Shown here piece after piece: positions 1 through 12,983 of a stretch of 22,846 nt of DNA. Source of the DNA: Pigoraptor vietnamica (lineage: Eukaryota > Opisthokonta > Filasterea); contig CALSCQ010002735.1 in the NCBI GenBank assembly GCA_943704525.1, forward strand, positions 1 to 22,846, read 5' to 3'. Under the pieces are notes generated by a model. It did no database searches. It was not told where the DNA came from and saw nothing but the letters and a program-made list of their open reading frames with translations. A program made the translations under genes and the position numbers. How positions within the stretch are numbered: position 1 is the first letter of the stretch; every line of letters begins with the position of its first letter.

Positions 1-1
1 T

Positions 2-406
2 CCGAGCAGTGTCCCGCTTAAGGGCGGGTTCTCCACGAAGACCGTGTCGCAGTCGACGGCAGCGCCCGGTGCCGACAACACGCTCACGTTCACGCTCCTT
101 CCGCGCAACTCGATCCCTACGAACACGGCCATCTTGATCGAGGGCCTTTTGGGCGTGGGCACGCCCGCGGGGACTCTCACGTTGGGCGGTGCGGCCGCTT
201 CTTCGTTCGGAGGGGCGGCGGAGTTCCTTCCGTCCCTCGGTCGTTTGACGCTCGTTACCACGGCGTCCGTGACAGCAACCAGCGTGCTCACTGTGACGCT
301 GAAGAACGGCGCTGCGGCTCAAACCCTGCCTACGATTACGGTTCGCATCGGAGTGGACGCGCCGGCGGAGGTCGTCACGGGGTCCGTCTTGGGCTTCAAC
401 GGTTGA
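2..406 (+). CDS. 3' end of an unrecognised beta-rich, Ser/Thr/Gly-rich protein (partial)
   Basis: The frame is open from the window edge to a TGA at 404-406, giving 134 residues, so the start lies outside the window. The sequence is low in Cys and Lys and rich in Thr, Ser, Gly, Ala and hydrophobic residues. It alternates short beta-like runs (for example NTLTFTLLPRNSIP and TLTLGG) with a second related-looking run (VLTVTLKNG, TITVRIG). This composition resembles extracellular or cell-surface beta-sandwich modules of large protist proteins, but I recognise no named domain and see no transmembrane segment or retention signal at the C-terminus. Function is unknown. I am confident that it codes, because of the long in-frame stretch and regular composition, and not confident about what it is. 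Confidence 0.6.
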   Translation, partial: PSSVPLKGGFSTKTVSQSTAAPGADNTLTFTLLPRNSIPTNTAILIEGLLGVGTPAGTLTLGGAAASSFGGAAEFLPSLGRLTLVTTASVTATSVLTVTLKNGAAAQTLPTITVRIGVDAPAEVVTGSVLGFNG

Positions 407-718
407 GAACGGCACGAGCAGAGGCTCTCGCACGCGGGACTGTGGCTTGTGTCGCGGTACATTGCCGACGACGACTGGTTTCGGCCCGCCTGCGCATTCG
501 AGAGGAATGAAATGCCTTTCGTGAGCAGCAAATTGGCGACGCACTCGTAAGCACAAATGTCTGAAACTAGTTGGAGCGCAATTCGGGTAGCTTACGCAAC
601 GTAACGGTTACGCGAGACCACCACCCACCATGTGAGCACCAAAGGTACACCGCACAGACCGCACGGGTGGCATGCATCGAAATTTGTGCGCTCGGAAGTC
701 TGCATGACCCTAGTAGGG

Positions 719-1056
719 GAATAACTTCCAAGTGGATCGCGATGGACACACACAAAATGCGAATGCTATTATGTACCAGCGCGAAAGCAACCGTGTCAGT
801 GTGTCTGCGTGGTCTTCTGTGAGATGCGGAGTGTGAAGAGTGAGCGTGGAAGTGTGGTGTGTGGCCAAGTAAATTCCCGAGCGGATTGCGATGAACATAC
901 AAGAAGCGAATGTTATTGTGTGCCACTCACTCACTACGCGTGAGCAACCTTGTCAGCGTCTGCGTGGTCTTCTGTGAGATGCGGAGTGTGAAGAGTGAGC
1001 GTGGAAGTGTGTGAGATGCGGAGTGTGAAGAGTGAGCGTGGAAGACTGTGGTGTGT
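719..1056. repeat. Imperfect tandem duplication of about 145-190 bases with a nested 35-base repeat
   Basis: The segment from about 719 to 862 recurs, diverged, from about 862 to 1056. Shared landmarks are GATCGCGATGGACA / GATTGCGATGAACA, a GCGAATGxTATT run, AGCAACCxTGTCAG, and a common 35-base block. That block, beginning TGTGAGATGCGGAGTG, is identical at 818-852, 973-1007 and 1010-1044, so the second unit has an extra internal copy. Confidence 0.8.
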
Positions 1057-1205
1057 GGCCAAGTTTATTGCGCACAGGGATGTAACGGTGTTACATTGGC
1101 ACGTGACGGCGGGTCAGGGTGCTGGCGCTTCAATGACGAAAGGGATTCTTCTTGACGCAGTTGAGAGGCCGATAGTTTTCCAACGGAATGGAGAGGGACA
1201 GGTAT

Positions 1206-1255
1206 GAGACCGACTATTCGTCGTGTGTGTGAGACCGACTATTCGTCGTGTGTGT
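1206..1255. repeat. Perfect 25-base tandem duplication
   Basis: A 25-base unit beginning GAGACCGACTATTCG and ending in a GT run is present twice, back to back, at 1206-1230 and 1231-1255. The absence of differences suggests a recent duplication upstream of NKAP. Confidence 0.9.
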
Positions 1256-1375
1256 GCGTGCACGCGTCATGCGCGCATGTGTAATTGTTCGCTCTCACTT
1301 TTCACTGAGTCACAGTGCCCAATCGCGTTCGCAATCCCTTTCTGTGCGAGCGAAGCGTCCGTTCTCATTTCCCCA

Positions 1376-4956
<3,581 letters not shown>

Positions 4957-5470
4957 ACGGCGCGGTGTGCGCGTGGCAGTTGCAATACATTGTCACACTG
5001 TCGTACCGTTTTCGTTGCCCGTGGACGCGCAGCCACAACAACACCACGCCAATCCGACCACCAACCGGATTCAATTGGCAAATCCGAACTCAAGTGCAGC
5101 AGTTGGCATTACATTAGCTTGAGCGATAGTACACGTCGCAAGCCAGAAGTGCGAGATGAGATGAGCTTGCTGTGTGTGGTGTGTCCCATTCGTCAACAAT
5201 CTGCGCAATAATCGATAACTTCCCACGACTCTGCTTTGCTCTTGTGCGTTTATAACATTTGCGCATTTGCCGCAGCGCCCGCGCGATACGCAAACACAGT
5301 GTGAGGAGATAGAGAAAAATGAACGTAAAAAAAAAACAAAACAACGCCACGCGATTCGAACACGCAACGGAAGAAAACAAATCAGACTAGAAGAGAGAAC
5401 GCAACCGCTCCGCACAAAGGCAGGCCGACGGCATTTACGTTCCCCTTGCAAGCGCCCGATAGCCCTTCCC
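4957..5470. other. Convergent 3' intergenic region between NKAP and calreticulin
   Basis: Both genes end into this 514-base stretch. I see no gene and no canonical AATAAA on the appropriate strand. There is an A-rich run near 5326-5344 (T-rich for the minus strand) next to a GATTCGAAC motif that resembles a tRNA T-loop but lacks the rest of a tRNA. Confidence 0.5.
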
Positions 5471-6333
5471 TTACAGCTCGTCCTTCTCGTGCTTGTCGTC
5501 GTCGTCGTCCTCATCCTCCTCCTCCTCGGCCTTCTTCTTGGCCTCCTCCTCCTCCTTGCGCTTGCGGTCCGCCTCCTCGCGCTCCTTGCGCTCCTTCTCG
5601 TCAATCTGAAAATTTTACAAATATATATATAAGACATTAGACATATGAAATTTAAGAAATTTGAAAGGGGCGCAGTCAACGTTACGGCACAATCGCCTCA
5701 CGCACGCGTCGAGCCACTAGAGGACATGTCAGCCACCACGCGCGATAACTACTGCACCCGAACATCAACACGGCACGCAGACTTGACAAACAAACAAACG
5801 GCACAACAACACAATATTAAGGAAATGCACAAACCAACCACAAACACATGGCACAACAGAACACGAGCAAACCGAGAGACCGCGCGCAGAAACAAAAAGC
5901 AAAAAGAGACGCACCTCGTTCTTCATCTTCTTCTCGCCGTCCTTCGACTTGCCCCACGTGTTGTTGGCAAAGTCCTTGGCGGCGTCAAACGAATCGGCGA
6001 CAAACACATTGTCGAAGATCGTGCCGGCCTTCACCTGCCAGAGGTCAAAGCCGACAAACGCGTTGTCCTCGTAGAGGTAGAGCTGCTTGTCCTCGACGTA
6101 GTCGGGGTTGGGGATCTTGGGGTGGACCCACTCGCCCTTGTAGGCCGGGTTGTCAATCATGCGCGGCTTCCACTCGCCCTGCGGGGAGGAGGAGGGGCAT
6201 CGGTAAGAAAGGGGTGCGCACAAGGAGTACACAGGGAAAGAGGTGGTGTGGATGAAACAACGTGTGCGTCCGAGTGAGGGAAGATAGACACAGGACATCA
6301 CGCAGCACAGCATTCCCACGCGCGCACACATAT

Positions 6334-6368
<35 letters not shown>

Positions 6369-7579
6369 GCACACAAACGCCACACACAAAAACACAAGGG
6401 CACGCGACAAGCAACCACAGAAGGAGAGGCCCACCTTGTACGCGGGGTTGTCAATCATGGGGGCCTCCCACTCGCCGTCGCTCTCCTCGTCCCAGTCGTC
6501 GGGCTTGGACGCCTTGGGATCCGGGATAAACTCCGGAGTAGAGTCCCAGTCGGCGGGCTTCGTGTCCTCGGGGTCGGGGATCTGGCGGCGGTCGTCCCAG
6601 TCCGACGGTTTCTTCGCAGCGGGGTCGAGAATCTCCTTCGGAGGGAGGAAGTCCCAGTCCGCCTCGAGCGAGCCGCTCTCGACCTTCTCGAGGTCAATGT
6701 AGACCTCGTACTTGTTGTCCGGGTGCACGACGAGCGTGTACACGTGGCTAAACTCGTCGTCCTTGCAGCGAATCTCCTTCTTGATGAGGTGGTTCTTGCC
6801 CTTGTAGTTGAAGATCACGTGCACCTTCTTCGTGCCCGGGCCGCAAATGTCCGGACCGAACATGATGTTGTACTCGGAGTCGCCGTCGAGCTTCTCCTGG
6901 TTGAGGGACGAGGGGAAGAGCTTGATGTAGCCGCCGCCGCAGTCAATGTTCTGCTCGTGCTTGACCTGGAACTGGATGACGAGGTCCTTGCCCTTGTTCG
7001 AGAACGCGGGGTCGATCTTGGCCGAGATGCCGTAGAAGTGCGCGTCGGCGCCCGTCTGGATGCCTACACAAGAAAGACGGGGCAGTGTGTGAGACATAAT
7101 GCGCATTGAACTTCGACGGACAGTACGCAGGTAAAAAAAAGCGTATGGGACACACACACACACAGACACACACAGACACACACAGACACACACAGACACA
7201 CACACACAAACACACACGCACACACACACACACAACTGACTGTCACACTTGGACTGAAAGCAAGCCGGCTACCCACCCTTGTCAGCCTCAGCATCGCCAT
7301 AGAACTTGCCCGCCGTCCACTTCCACGGGCCCATGTTGCTCTTGGCCGTCGACTTGACCCACCGGGACTCCCAGCTGGGCGCTGCGTGCAGACACACATG
7401 AACGTCAGTTCCATAGTAGTCTCACATAACGCGTGGGAGTGGCAAACAGTCCCTGACAACGGCACCACAAGGCCCAACACAGTTTCCCAACGAAACTTAC
7501 AGTCAAACTTCTCCTCGAAGTAGACGTTCGCAGCGGCCGAAGCCACGCAAAGCAGGAGCGCAACAACGGCGGCCTTCAT
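5471..7579 (-). CDS. CALR: Calreticulin, ER lectin chaperone with KDEL, 5 exons
   Basis: Exons on the minus strand: 7501-7579, 7277-7381, 6435-7063, 5915-6178, 5471-5605; 403 residues in frame (human 417). A signal peptide (MKAAVVALLLCVASAAA) precedes the conserved VYFEEKFD. The lectin domain shows GKWKW-like GPWKWTAGKFYGDAEADKG and KHEQNIDCGGGYIKLFPS, with the disulfide pair at about C103 and C135 (DICGPG). The P-domain has three KPxDWD repeats, then three GEWxxPxIxNPxYK-type repeats, about residues 205-292. The C-terminal tail is a Lys/Glu coiled stretch with a short Asp/Glu run and ends HEKDEL, the ER retrieval signal. Calreticulin is a calcium-binding chaperone for monoglucosylated glycoproteins in the ER lumen. 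The acidic tail is shorter than in animals, suggesting lower calcium capacity. A perfect ER-stress element lies 445 bases upstream of the ATG. Confidence 0.97.
6336..6366 (-). repeat. CA/GT microsatellite in calreticulin intron 3
   Basis: About 30 bases of CA on the plus strand, which is GT on the coding strand, within the intron 6179-6434; flanked by further CA-rich sequence to about 6410. Confidence 0.9.
7150..7235 (-). repeat. Decamer CAGACACACA tandem repeat grading into CA, calreticulin intron 2
   Basis: Within the intron 7064-7276 there are four near-perfect copies of a 10-base unit (CACAGACACA) followed by plain and interrupted CA. On the coding strand this is GT/TGTCTG-rich. Confidence 0.9.
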
Positions 7580-7680
7580 CTTGCAGCAGACTAGGGACGC
7601 ACAGTGTAATACGACACTCGAGTTGAAGTTGATGCCACTTTGCTTCTTGTACTGCACGCACTGCGAGTGTGTGCGTGCAT

Positions 7681-7782
7681 GCCACACACGCGCACACACG
7701 GCACGCACACGCAACGCCCAACGCACACCGCACACACACACGCACAGGACACCACAGCACACACACACACACACACACACAG
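7681..7782. repeat. CA-rich microsatellite 5' of calreticulin
   Basis: Interrupted CACACG/CGCACA units ending in about 23 bases of pure CA (near 7758-7781), starting about 100 bases upstream of the calreticulin ATG; on the coding strand it is GT. Confidence 0.9.
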
Positions 7783-7949
7783 AGCGTTACGGCGCACATG
7801 GATCACTCGAAACAGCTGAGCAGCCCAAATTCCAAGAACCCTCAAAATAATTTTCACTTTCATACATTGCTCATACTAATATCCACCTGTAATAAACCCT
7901 GTCAGTGAGTCCCCTTTTCTCGCCCATTCTCCACAGCCCCGCCTTGCAA

Positions 7950-7955
7950 TTTATT
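7950..7955 (-). terminator. Candidate poly(A) signal for CPT2
   Basis: TTTATT on the plus strand reads AATAAA on the minus strand, about 243 bases after the CPT2 stop. It is the only canonical hexamer I found on this strand in the gap. If used, the CPT2 3' UTR would include the ER-stress element of the next gene. Confidence 0.35.
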
Positions 7956-8023
7956 AGCGCGTTTTTCACTACGAGAATTGTATTGAAATGGATATTATTT
8001 CTGGTTGACAGTTGCCCATTGAG

Positions 8024-8042
8024 CGTGGCGTCTCCTGATTGG
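8024..8042 (-). promoter_or_regulatory. ER-stress response element (ERSE), CCAAT-N9-CCACG
   Basis: The plus strand reads CGTGG, nine bases (8029-8037), then ATTGG, which on the minus strand is exactly CCAAT-N9-CCACG, oriented towards calreticulin and 445 bases before its ATG. In animals NF-Y binds the CCAAT half and ATF6 the CCACG half; in plants bZIP28-type factors use an equivalent element. Calreticulin promoters are classic targets of this element. The match is perfect at all ten defined positions and at the spacing. Use in this organism is inferred. Confidence 0.6.
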
Positions 8043-8197
8043 TCGGCTTGTTGTGGAGTCGCTCGCCAATCATCTCTCGTAGCGAACCCTCGCATATTCA
8101 TTGTCCAGATAATGGTAACAACCAGTGGTAACCGTCACCAAACTTTTGTATTTCGTCCACATATTACCCTGTCCCCCTTTCCAATCCTCAACACGCC

Positions 8198-11100
8198 TCA
8201 GCTGGGCTTGAGGGCGGCGATGTCCCTCAACGCGCGAATGAGTTCCAGTCGATAGCGAGGAACGCTCGTGCGCAGCTTGTGCCTAAACGCAGAGATTGTA
8301 AAGATGAGCTCGTCATTCTCCACGCAGTAACCGATGCCGTAACCGTCGCCGTCGACGGCCCCAAAACCGAACTGCCCGAGCGCAGCTGCAGAGAGCGAGC
8401 TCGTCGACACAATCGTCGTCGTCAGCGTGGGATAGCCGGCGTCGGTGAAGATTGACGGCGTTTTCGCCTGAGAGATACAACAGGCATTAAGTTACAGGGA
8501 AACAGGCAAGCTAGAGAATGCGTGTAAGCGGGCGTCAAAAGTGCAACGTGTGTATGTGTGCGTGTGTGCATGCACACTGCGGTGAGAGACAAAAAATGAA
8601 CGTCATTTCGCGCGATCCGAAAATACCCACAAGTCCTGGATGGTGCACGGGAGTGTTGCCACCGTCATAGAGATCGCCGCGCGCGACGCAACGCATTGCG
8701 AGAAGGTGGCGATCGACACCGCTGCGAGAGAAAGAACCGCAAGAGAGGAGAGAAGGGGGCGGGTGATTAGAAACAGCCGTTGATGGGGTGAAAGGTGCGC
8801 ACAAGGCAAACGGCAATCCGCAGAACGGCACGTAACGCACGAATGGAGAGCCACGTGAACGGCGTGACACTCACTGGCCGTTCTTGCACTCCTCGACAAT
8901 GGCGACGTGCGCTTTGGCGGCCTTGCGGAACAGCGCAAGACGCTCCTCCGGGGTGGACGACCCAAACGCCTTGACGAACGCAAGCGAATCTGGAAGAGGG
9001 AGAGATGATGTGATTAGCGCCATGACTCGTGATGCATCAAAGGGCGGCGGAGGGGAGGATTTGTTGGTGGACTGTGCGTTCAGAACAATGCAAATATTAT
9101 GCGCGACTAAGACAAGGGGATGTAACGTCTGCTGCACTCACCGCTGTTGACGGACCGAATCGCCTCGGTGCGCCCGTGGAGGAAGTGCTTCGTCATACAC
9201 GATTCGTAAAACGAGTGGAGAGTGCCGTGCGTCCTGCGCAGAACAGCCACCGTGGGTGAGAGGGTCGCGCCACACGCATGCTAGGGATGCGCGCGAGAGG
9301 GTCGTGCAGAATTGTGCCACACACGCGTACTTAATACTCGCTAGAGGCGCATAATTGTGCTACGCGTGCTGTTCGCACGCAGAGCAACGCGAAAAACACG
9401 AAACATGGGACATGCATTTGTTGTAAGCGGGGGAATTTCGCACCTGAAGTAGGCGAGCTGCATGGCGACCTGGACAGTGGCGTCCGGACTCACGCCGAGC
9501 GTCTTGCAGAACGACTTGCCATAGTCCTTAAAGTTGAGCGTCTGCGGCAAAGGAAGTGGTGGTGTGAGACACACGCACGTGATTGCAAGATCACGAGAGA
9601 GCACGCTAAAAGCGGGTACAGACGCGCAGTCACACCAACACATCACACGCTACGCCCACGCAAATGCATAGACAGACACACGCACACACACACACACGCA
9701 TGCGCGCACAGAAACACATACGCAGCACATGCACACGCACACGCAAGCAGGCACGCACACACACACATGCACACGCACGCGCACGTACACACACCTGCGT
9801 GTCCGTGTCCTTAACAAAGTCGTCGTACTGCGACTGCACGTCGTCAATAATGCGCATGGCCTCGGGAGTGAGCACCATCTCGATCCGCTTGGGCGCAGTA
9901 ACAGGCGCGGTGCCGGTGTAGTTGTCAATCTTCGATGGGAGTGGGGAGTAACCGTGGTCCAGGCCCATGGCATGGTGCCACGCCTCGTGGAGATAACTGC
10001 GGGAAAAAACCGCGTGAATGCATGCGCTGAAACTCGGAATCGAACACGGGCAATCGCATGACACACGCAATAAAGCACACTGTCAAGCTGTCTAACTGGC
10101 TTTGATAGTACCCCCCCCCCCCCCCCAACCCCCAACTGGCCTTGTACACTAACACATCCCGTCACTTCCGGGACGCTCTATCAACGTACCGGACAACAGT
10201 GTGTCCATCGCCCCACGCGTGCTCGAAGTTGACTCCCGCGGTGCCGTTGTCGGCGACAATCAATTGAATCGACTTGTCGAACCTATGAGGGATCACATGA
10301 GTGACGGGAAAACAAATTGGCACACACTCAAAGCAACATCGTGCAGCACGTACGCACGCACGCACGCACACATACACACACACACAACACACACACATAC
10401 ACACACACGTACAACACACACACATACACACACACGCGCGCGCACACACACACACGCATACACACACACGCACGCACGCACACCACACAAAACACACACA
10501 CAGAAGCGTCCTCAGGACACCCACCATCGGTTGCGACCATCGGCGTGCAGCAGACGCCGGGCCGTGTCGTCGACCGTCTCGTGCGTCGTCCCCTCGTCCA
10601 AACACACCACGAAGAGGGCCGTATCCACCAGCTCAAACAGCGTCGCGTTGTTGATCGTCGCAGAGGACGAGGCGTTGCGCGAAGTGATCCCCGTCAACAC
10701 GGGGCGCCACCGCGCCCACAGATCACGCTCGGCGGTCGTCATGACGCCGATAAAGTGCTTCGGAGGGTCAATGCGCTCGCTGAGAATGGCGCGCAAGTGC
10801 GAGGCAAGGGCAGCCTCGGGAATGGCGGCGCCATCCGGGGTGGCCACCGGCATGAAGTAGAACTGCGCGTATGAGTGTGAAGCACCGGTGAATATACGAG
10901 TCTGTTGTTCGCGTAGAACTTTGCATACGCGCGTGTGTGAGATATGATCACCTGCAGCGTGGGTGTGGTGTGCGGTACGAGTGTTTGGTGGTTGAGGACA
11001 GTACTACTAAGGACGTGTGGTCTCTGTTTGTAGCTGCGTCTGCAACCTGCGCACTTCGGCGCGCACTACTCACGTGACCCTTCCTGAGGACGGCGATGTG

Positions 11101-12622
11101 CTTCGAGTCGGCCTTTGTGAGAAGGCGATCGCGGCCGACCTTTGGAATGCGGCACGTGCCAAAGAGCTTGCGGTACTGCGACATGTCGAGCGGACTGCAA
11201 GGGAGAGGGTGCGCACGCGTGTGTCCGCGTGTAAGAAGATGCACAAGGAATGGGGGGGATAAGTGCGAATTGACTAGCACACGTGCGAGACAAATATGGG
11301 TATGTGTGTGTCCGCGAGTAAACGATAGGGTCCACGCAAAACAGGATGCGGGATAACAGACACGTGCTCATCGCGACATGTCAAATTCGATAGATTAGCA
11401 CACGTGCAAGGCAAATGTGTGTGCGCGTGTAGAGCAAGAACGCGCATGGAGCGTGCGTCCATGTGAACGTACGCGCACACTTTAACAAGGCCCTTCTACT
11501 CACGTGCTTCCGACCTTGTCCACTTCGAGCATTCCCCCGTGTATCTTCATGTGGAAACGCGTCGTCGCCTCGATCAGGCTCGCCGCGCGATCGACCATGT
11601 TGGTGCGCTTCGGGTCGGGACGGAGGAGAAAGAAGGGGTTGCTGTTGATGGGGACCGCCCACCGGCCGTTCAGGTACATGTCGTCCCAGAACTTCTCAAT
11701 GTAGCTGTGTGTGGTTGTGGGAATGTGCCGTTGTCAGCTTGAAATCAAAGCCATTTGCACATATACTCCACAGTCACGAGAGGAAGTGAGCGAGAGGCTG
11801 CATCAGCTTGAAATCACAGCCATTTGCCACTCCCCAGTCACGAGAGGAAGAGTGAGAGAGAGGCTGCGATTAATACGTAGACAGTTGTTGTTCTGTCGAC
11901 TCGGCTCGTTTGTGAGAGGGAGAGTGTGGAATGCGAGTGTGTGGAATGAGAAGCACGACGACAGCGAATAGAGCACAATACTGGCGTGCCTTTCCCCACA
12001 TGCAAAGATAAACAGACACAAGGATCTGTCGGTCCTTCACCAGTGGGCACCGCAAGAGGCACCCTACCATGTCACGTGCCATAGCGCACACATTGCACAC
12101 ACACCTGAATGGGTACTTGTTCCAGTTGTCCGCGTCCGGCTGCGCCAACTTCACGACGACGTTGTGCAGCTCGGGCCCATCGCCCGTCGCAAACGCCTCC
12201 ACAGCCGCCTTCGTCTTCTCAAACTGGGCGTCATCCACGAGCGGCCGCACATAGCGCAAGTAGCGATCACACGTTTCCTGGAGAGTGGGCACGGGCAAGC
12301 GGGGGATGGCCTTCGTTGCGAGCGTCGACTGCTTCCTCACGGGCACAGGGTGCACCAGCAGCGACTCGCGACGGCGGCCGAGGGCGTTGATTCCGTTTCG
12401 CGAGGCCGTGAGGAGGGAAGACGCCGCGCGAGAGAGGCCGCCCTCGATCTCGTTGAGTCGCATCGTGGACGCACTGCTGGGCGCCTCCCACGCCGTCAGG
12501 GGCTTGGGACCGAGAGACCCCGTCGCCATTGTGCGAACACAACCCCCTCCTCGCACACCCACAGCCACACCCAGGCCGCGCATCTGCGGCGCACCCAGCG
12601 CTATTCCCCGCGGAATGACCAT
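8198..12622 (-). CDS. CPT2: Carnitine O-palmitoyltransferase 2, mitochondrial, 11 exons
   Basis: Exons on the minus strand: 12105-12622, 11504-11704, 11074-11194, 10525-10862, 10190-10282, 9795-9996, 9444-9541, 9142-9233, 8875-8989, 8631-8721, 8198-8467; 712 residues (human CPT2 658). CPT2 converts acylcarnitine and CoA to acyl-CoA and carnitine on the matrix side of the inner mitochondrial membrane. Residues 1-35 are Arg-rich and lack acids, like a mitochondrial presequence; a second ATG at residue 32 is possible. Family landmarks in order: [74 protein letters not shown] with catalytic His about 414, [20 protein letters not shown], and the STS carnitine-binding motif about 644-646 in IVSTSSLS. 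The FEHxWGDG form matches CPT2 rather than carnitine acetyltransferase (xEHAPAEG). No residue needed for catalysis is missing. It is divergent from the SMYD-like gene. Confidence 0.96.
9661..9793 (-). repeat. CA/GT-rich tract in CPT2 intron 6
   Basis: Interrupted CACACG, GCACAC and ACATGCACACG units run up to the exon 6 donor at 9794, so the donor GTGTGT is itself part of the repeat on the coding strand. Confidence 0.85.
10111..10126 (-). repeat. Poly-C run (poly-G on the coding strand) in CPT2 intron 5
   Basis: Sixteen consecutive C on the plus strand, followed by AACCCCCAA. The coding-strand RNA would carry a G16 run close to a further G5, able in principle to form a quadruplex. Length may be unreliable in sequencing. 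Confidence 0.9.
10351..10502 (-). repeat. CA/GT-rich tract in CPT2 intron 4
   Basis: About 150 of 242 intron bases are interrupted CA on the plus strand, GT on the coding strand, with repeated blocks of the form CACACGTACAACACACAC and a GCGCGC centre. Confidence 0.9.
11269..11427 (-). repeat. Spaced direct repeat in CPT2 intron 2
   Basis: An element of about 28 bases containing TAGCACACGTGC followed by GACAAAT or GGCAAAT, then a GT-rich run, occurs near 11272-11300 and again near 11394-11422. Confidence 0.7.
11734..11868 (-). repeat. Tandem duplication of about 67 bases in CPT2 intron 1
   Basis: The segment 11734-11802 is repeated at 11803-11868. Both start TCAGCTTGAAATCA, share AGCCATTTGC and CAGTCACGAGAGGAAG, and end GAGAGGCTGC. 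Differences are a few substitutions and short gaps. Confidence 0.9.
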
Positions 12623-12983
12623 CGCGGTGCAGCGACGAGAGACGCGACGGGCAGTGCACTACAATCGTTGAACGATTGCAATTTCATACACTCGGAAGTT
12701 GAAGTTACAGTCCTCAGTTTCTTGACAACGGGCAGCATGCCTTGTTTGGCGCAATGGGAAGGATCTTCTATACCACAAAAGGCATGGAAAGGGTGTGTTT
12801 ATCTTGAATGGGATACTGGCATGTGATAGCACGTCACAACAACGTGATGATATCATGTCCTTCTTTAAGTCTGGACATGTCCGGATGTGTTCTGCTGTGG
12901 GTAACCGGCACAAGCGCGCAAAGGATACTGTAGAAAGAATAGCAGAACAGCAAGAAGGACTGTTAGGTTTGACCTACAATGGA
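12623..12983. other. Divergent intergenic region, CPT2 / SMYD-like gene
   Basis: About 360 bases separate the two start codons, so both promoters must share it. It is AT-richer than its surroundings. A plus-strand frame open from 12795 with an ATG at 12855 runs into the SMYD-like gene, but its composition (AAA, AGA, ATA codons) is unlike the downstream coding sequence, so I treat it as upstream DNA. No TATA box is obvious. Confidence 0.55.

Larger units (their letters stand above)
407..1375. other. Intergenic stretch between the partial gene and NKAP
   Basis: No convincing coding sequence is present; the short open frames here lack protein-like composition. The stretch contains an imperfect tandem duplication (719-1056) and a perfect 25-base tandem duplication (1206-1255), then a pyrimidine-rich run just before the NKAP start at 1376. 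The NKAP promoter should lie here, but I see no clear TATA box. Confidence 0.6.
7580..8197. other. Intergenic region: calreticulin promoter and CPT2 3' flank
   Basis: Both genes read on the minus strand, so this 618-base stretch is the 3' flank of CPT2 and the upstream region of calreticulin. It contains a CA-rich tract (7681-7782), an AT-richer middle, a possible minus-strand AATAAA (7950-7955), a perfect ER-stress element (8024-8042) and a further plus-strand CCAAT at 8066-8070. No gene is visible. Confidence 0.7.

Noticed and set aside
719-1056. Possible CRISPR-like array
   Set aside because: The repeats are directly adjacent or nested with no regular unique spacers, and the DNA is eukaryotic.
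571-1207. Short open frames on both strands before NKAP
   Set aside because: They overlap minisatellite copies and have no protein-like features.
5336-5430. tRNA-like T-loop (GTTCGAATC on the minus strand) followed by a T run
   Set aside because: A 5-bp T-arm can be drawn, but I find no matching acceptor stem, D-arm or anticodon arm upstream.
12795-12983. Upstream in-frame extension of the SMYD-like protein
   Set aside because: Codon use is AT-rich and unlike the rest of the gene, and SMYD proteins start close to the SET N-terminal motif; kept only as an alternative start.
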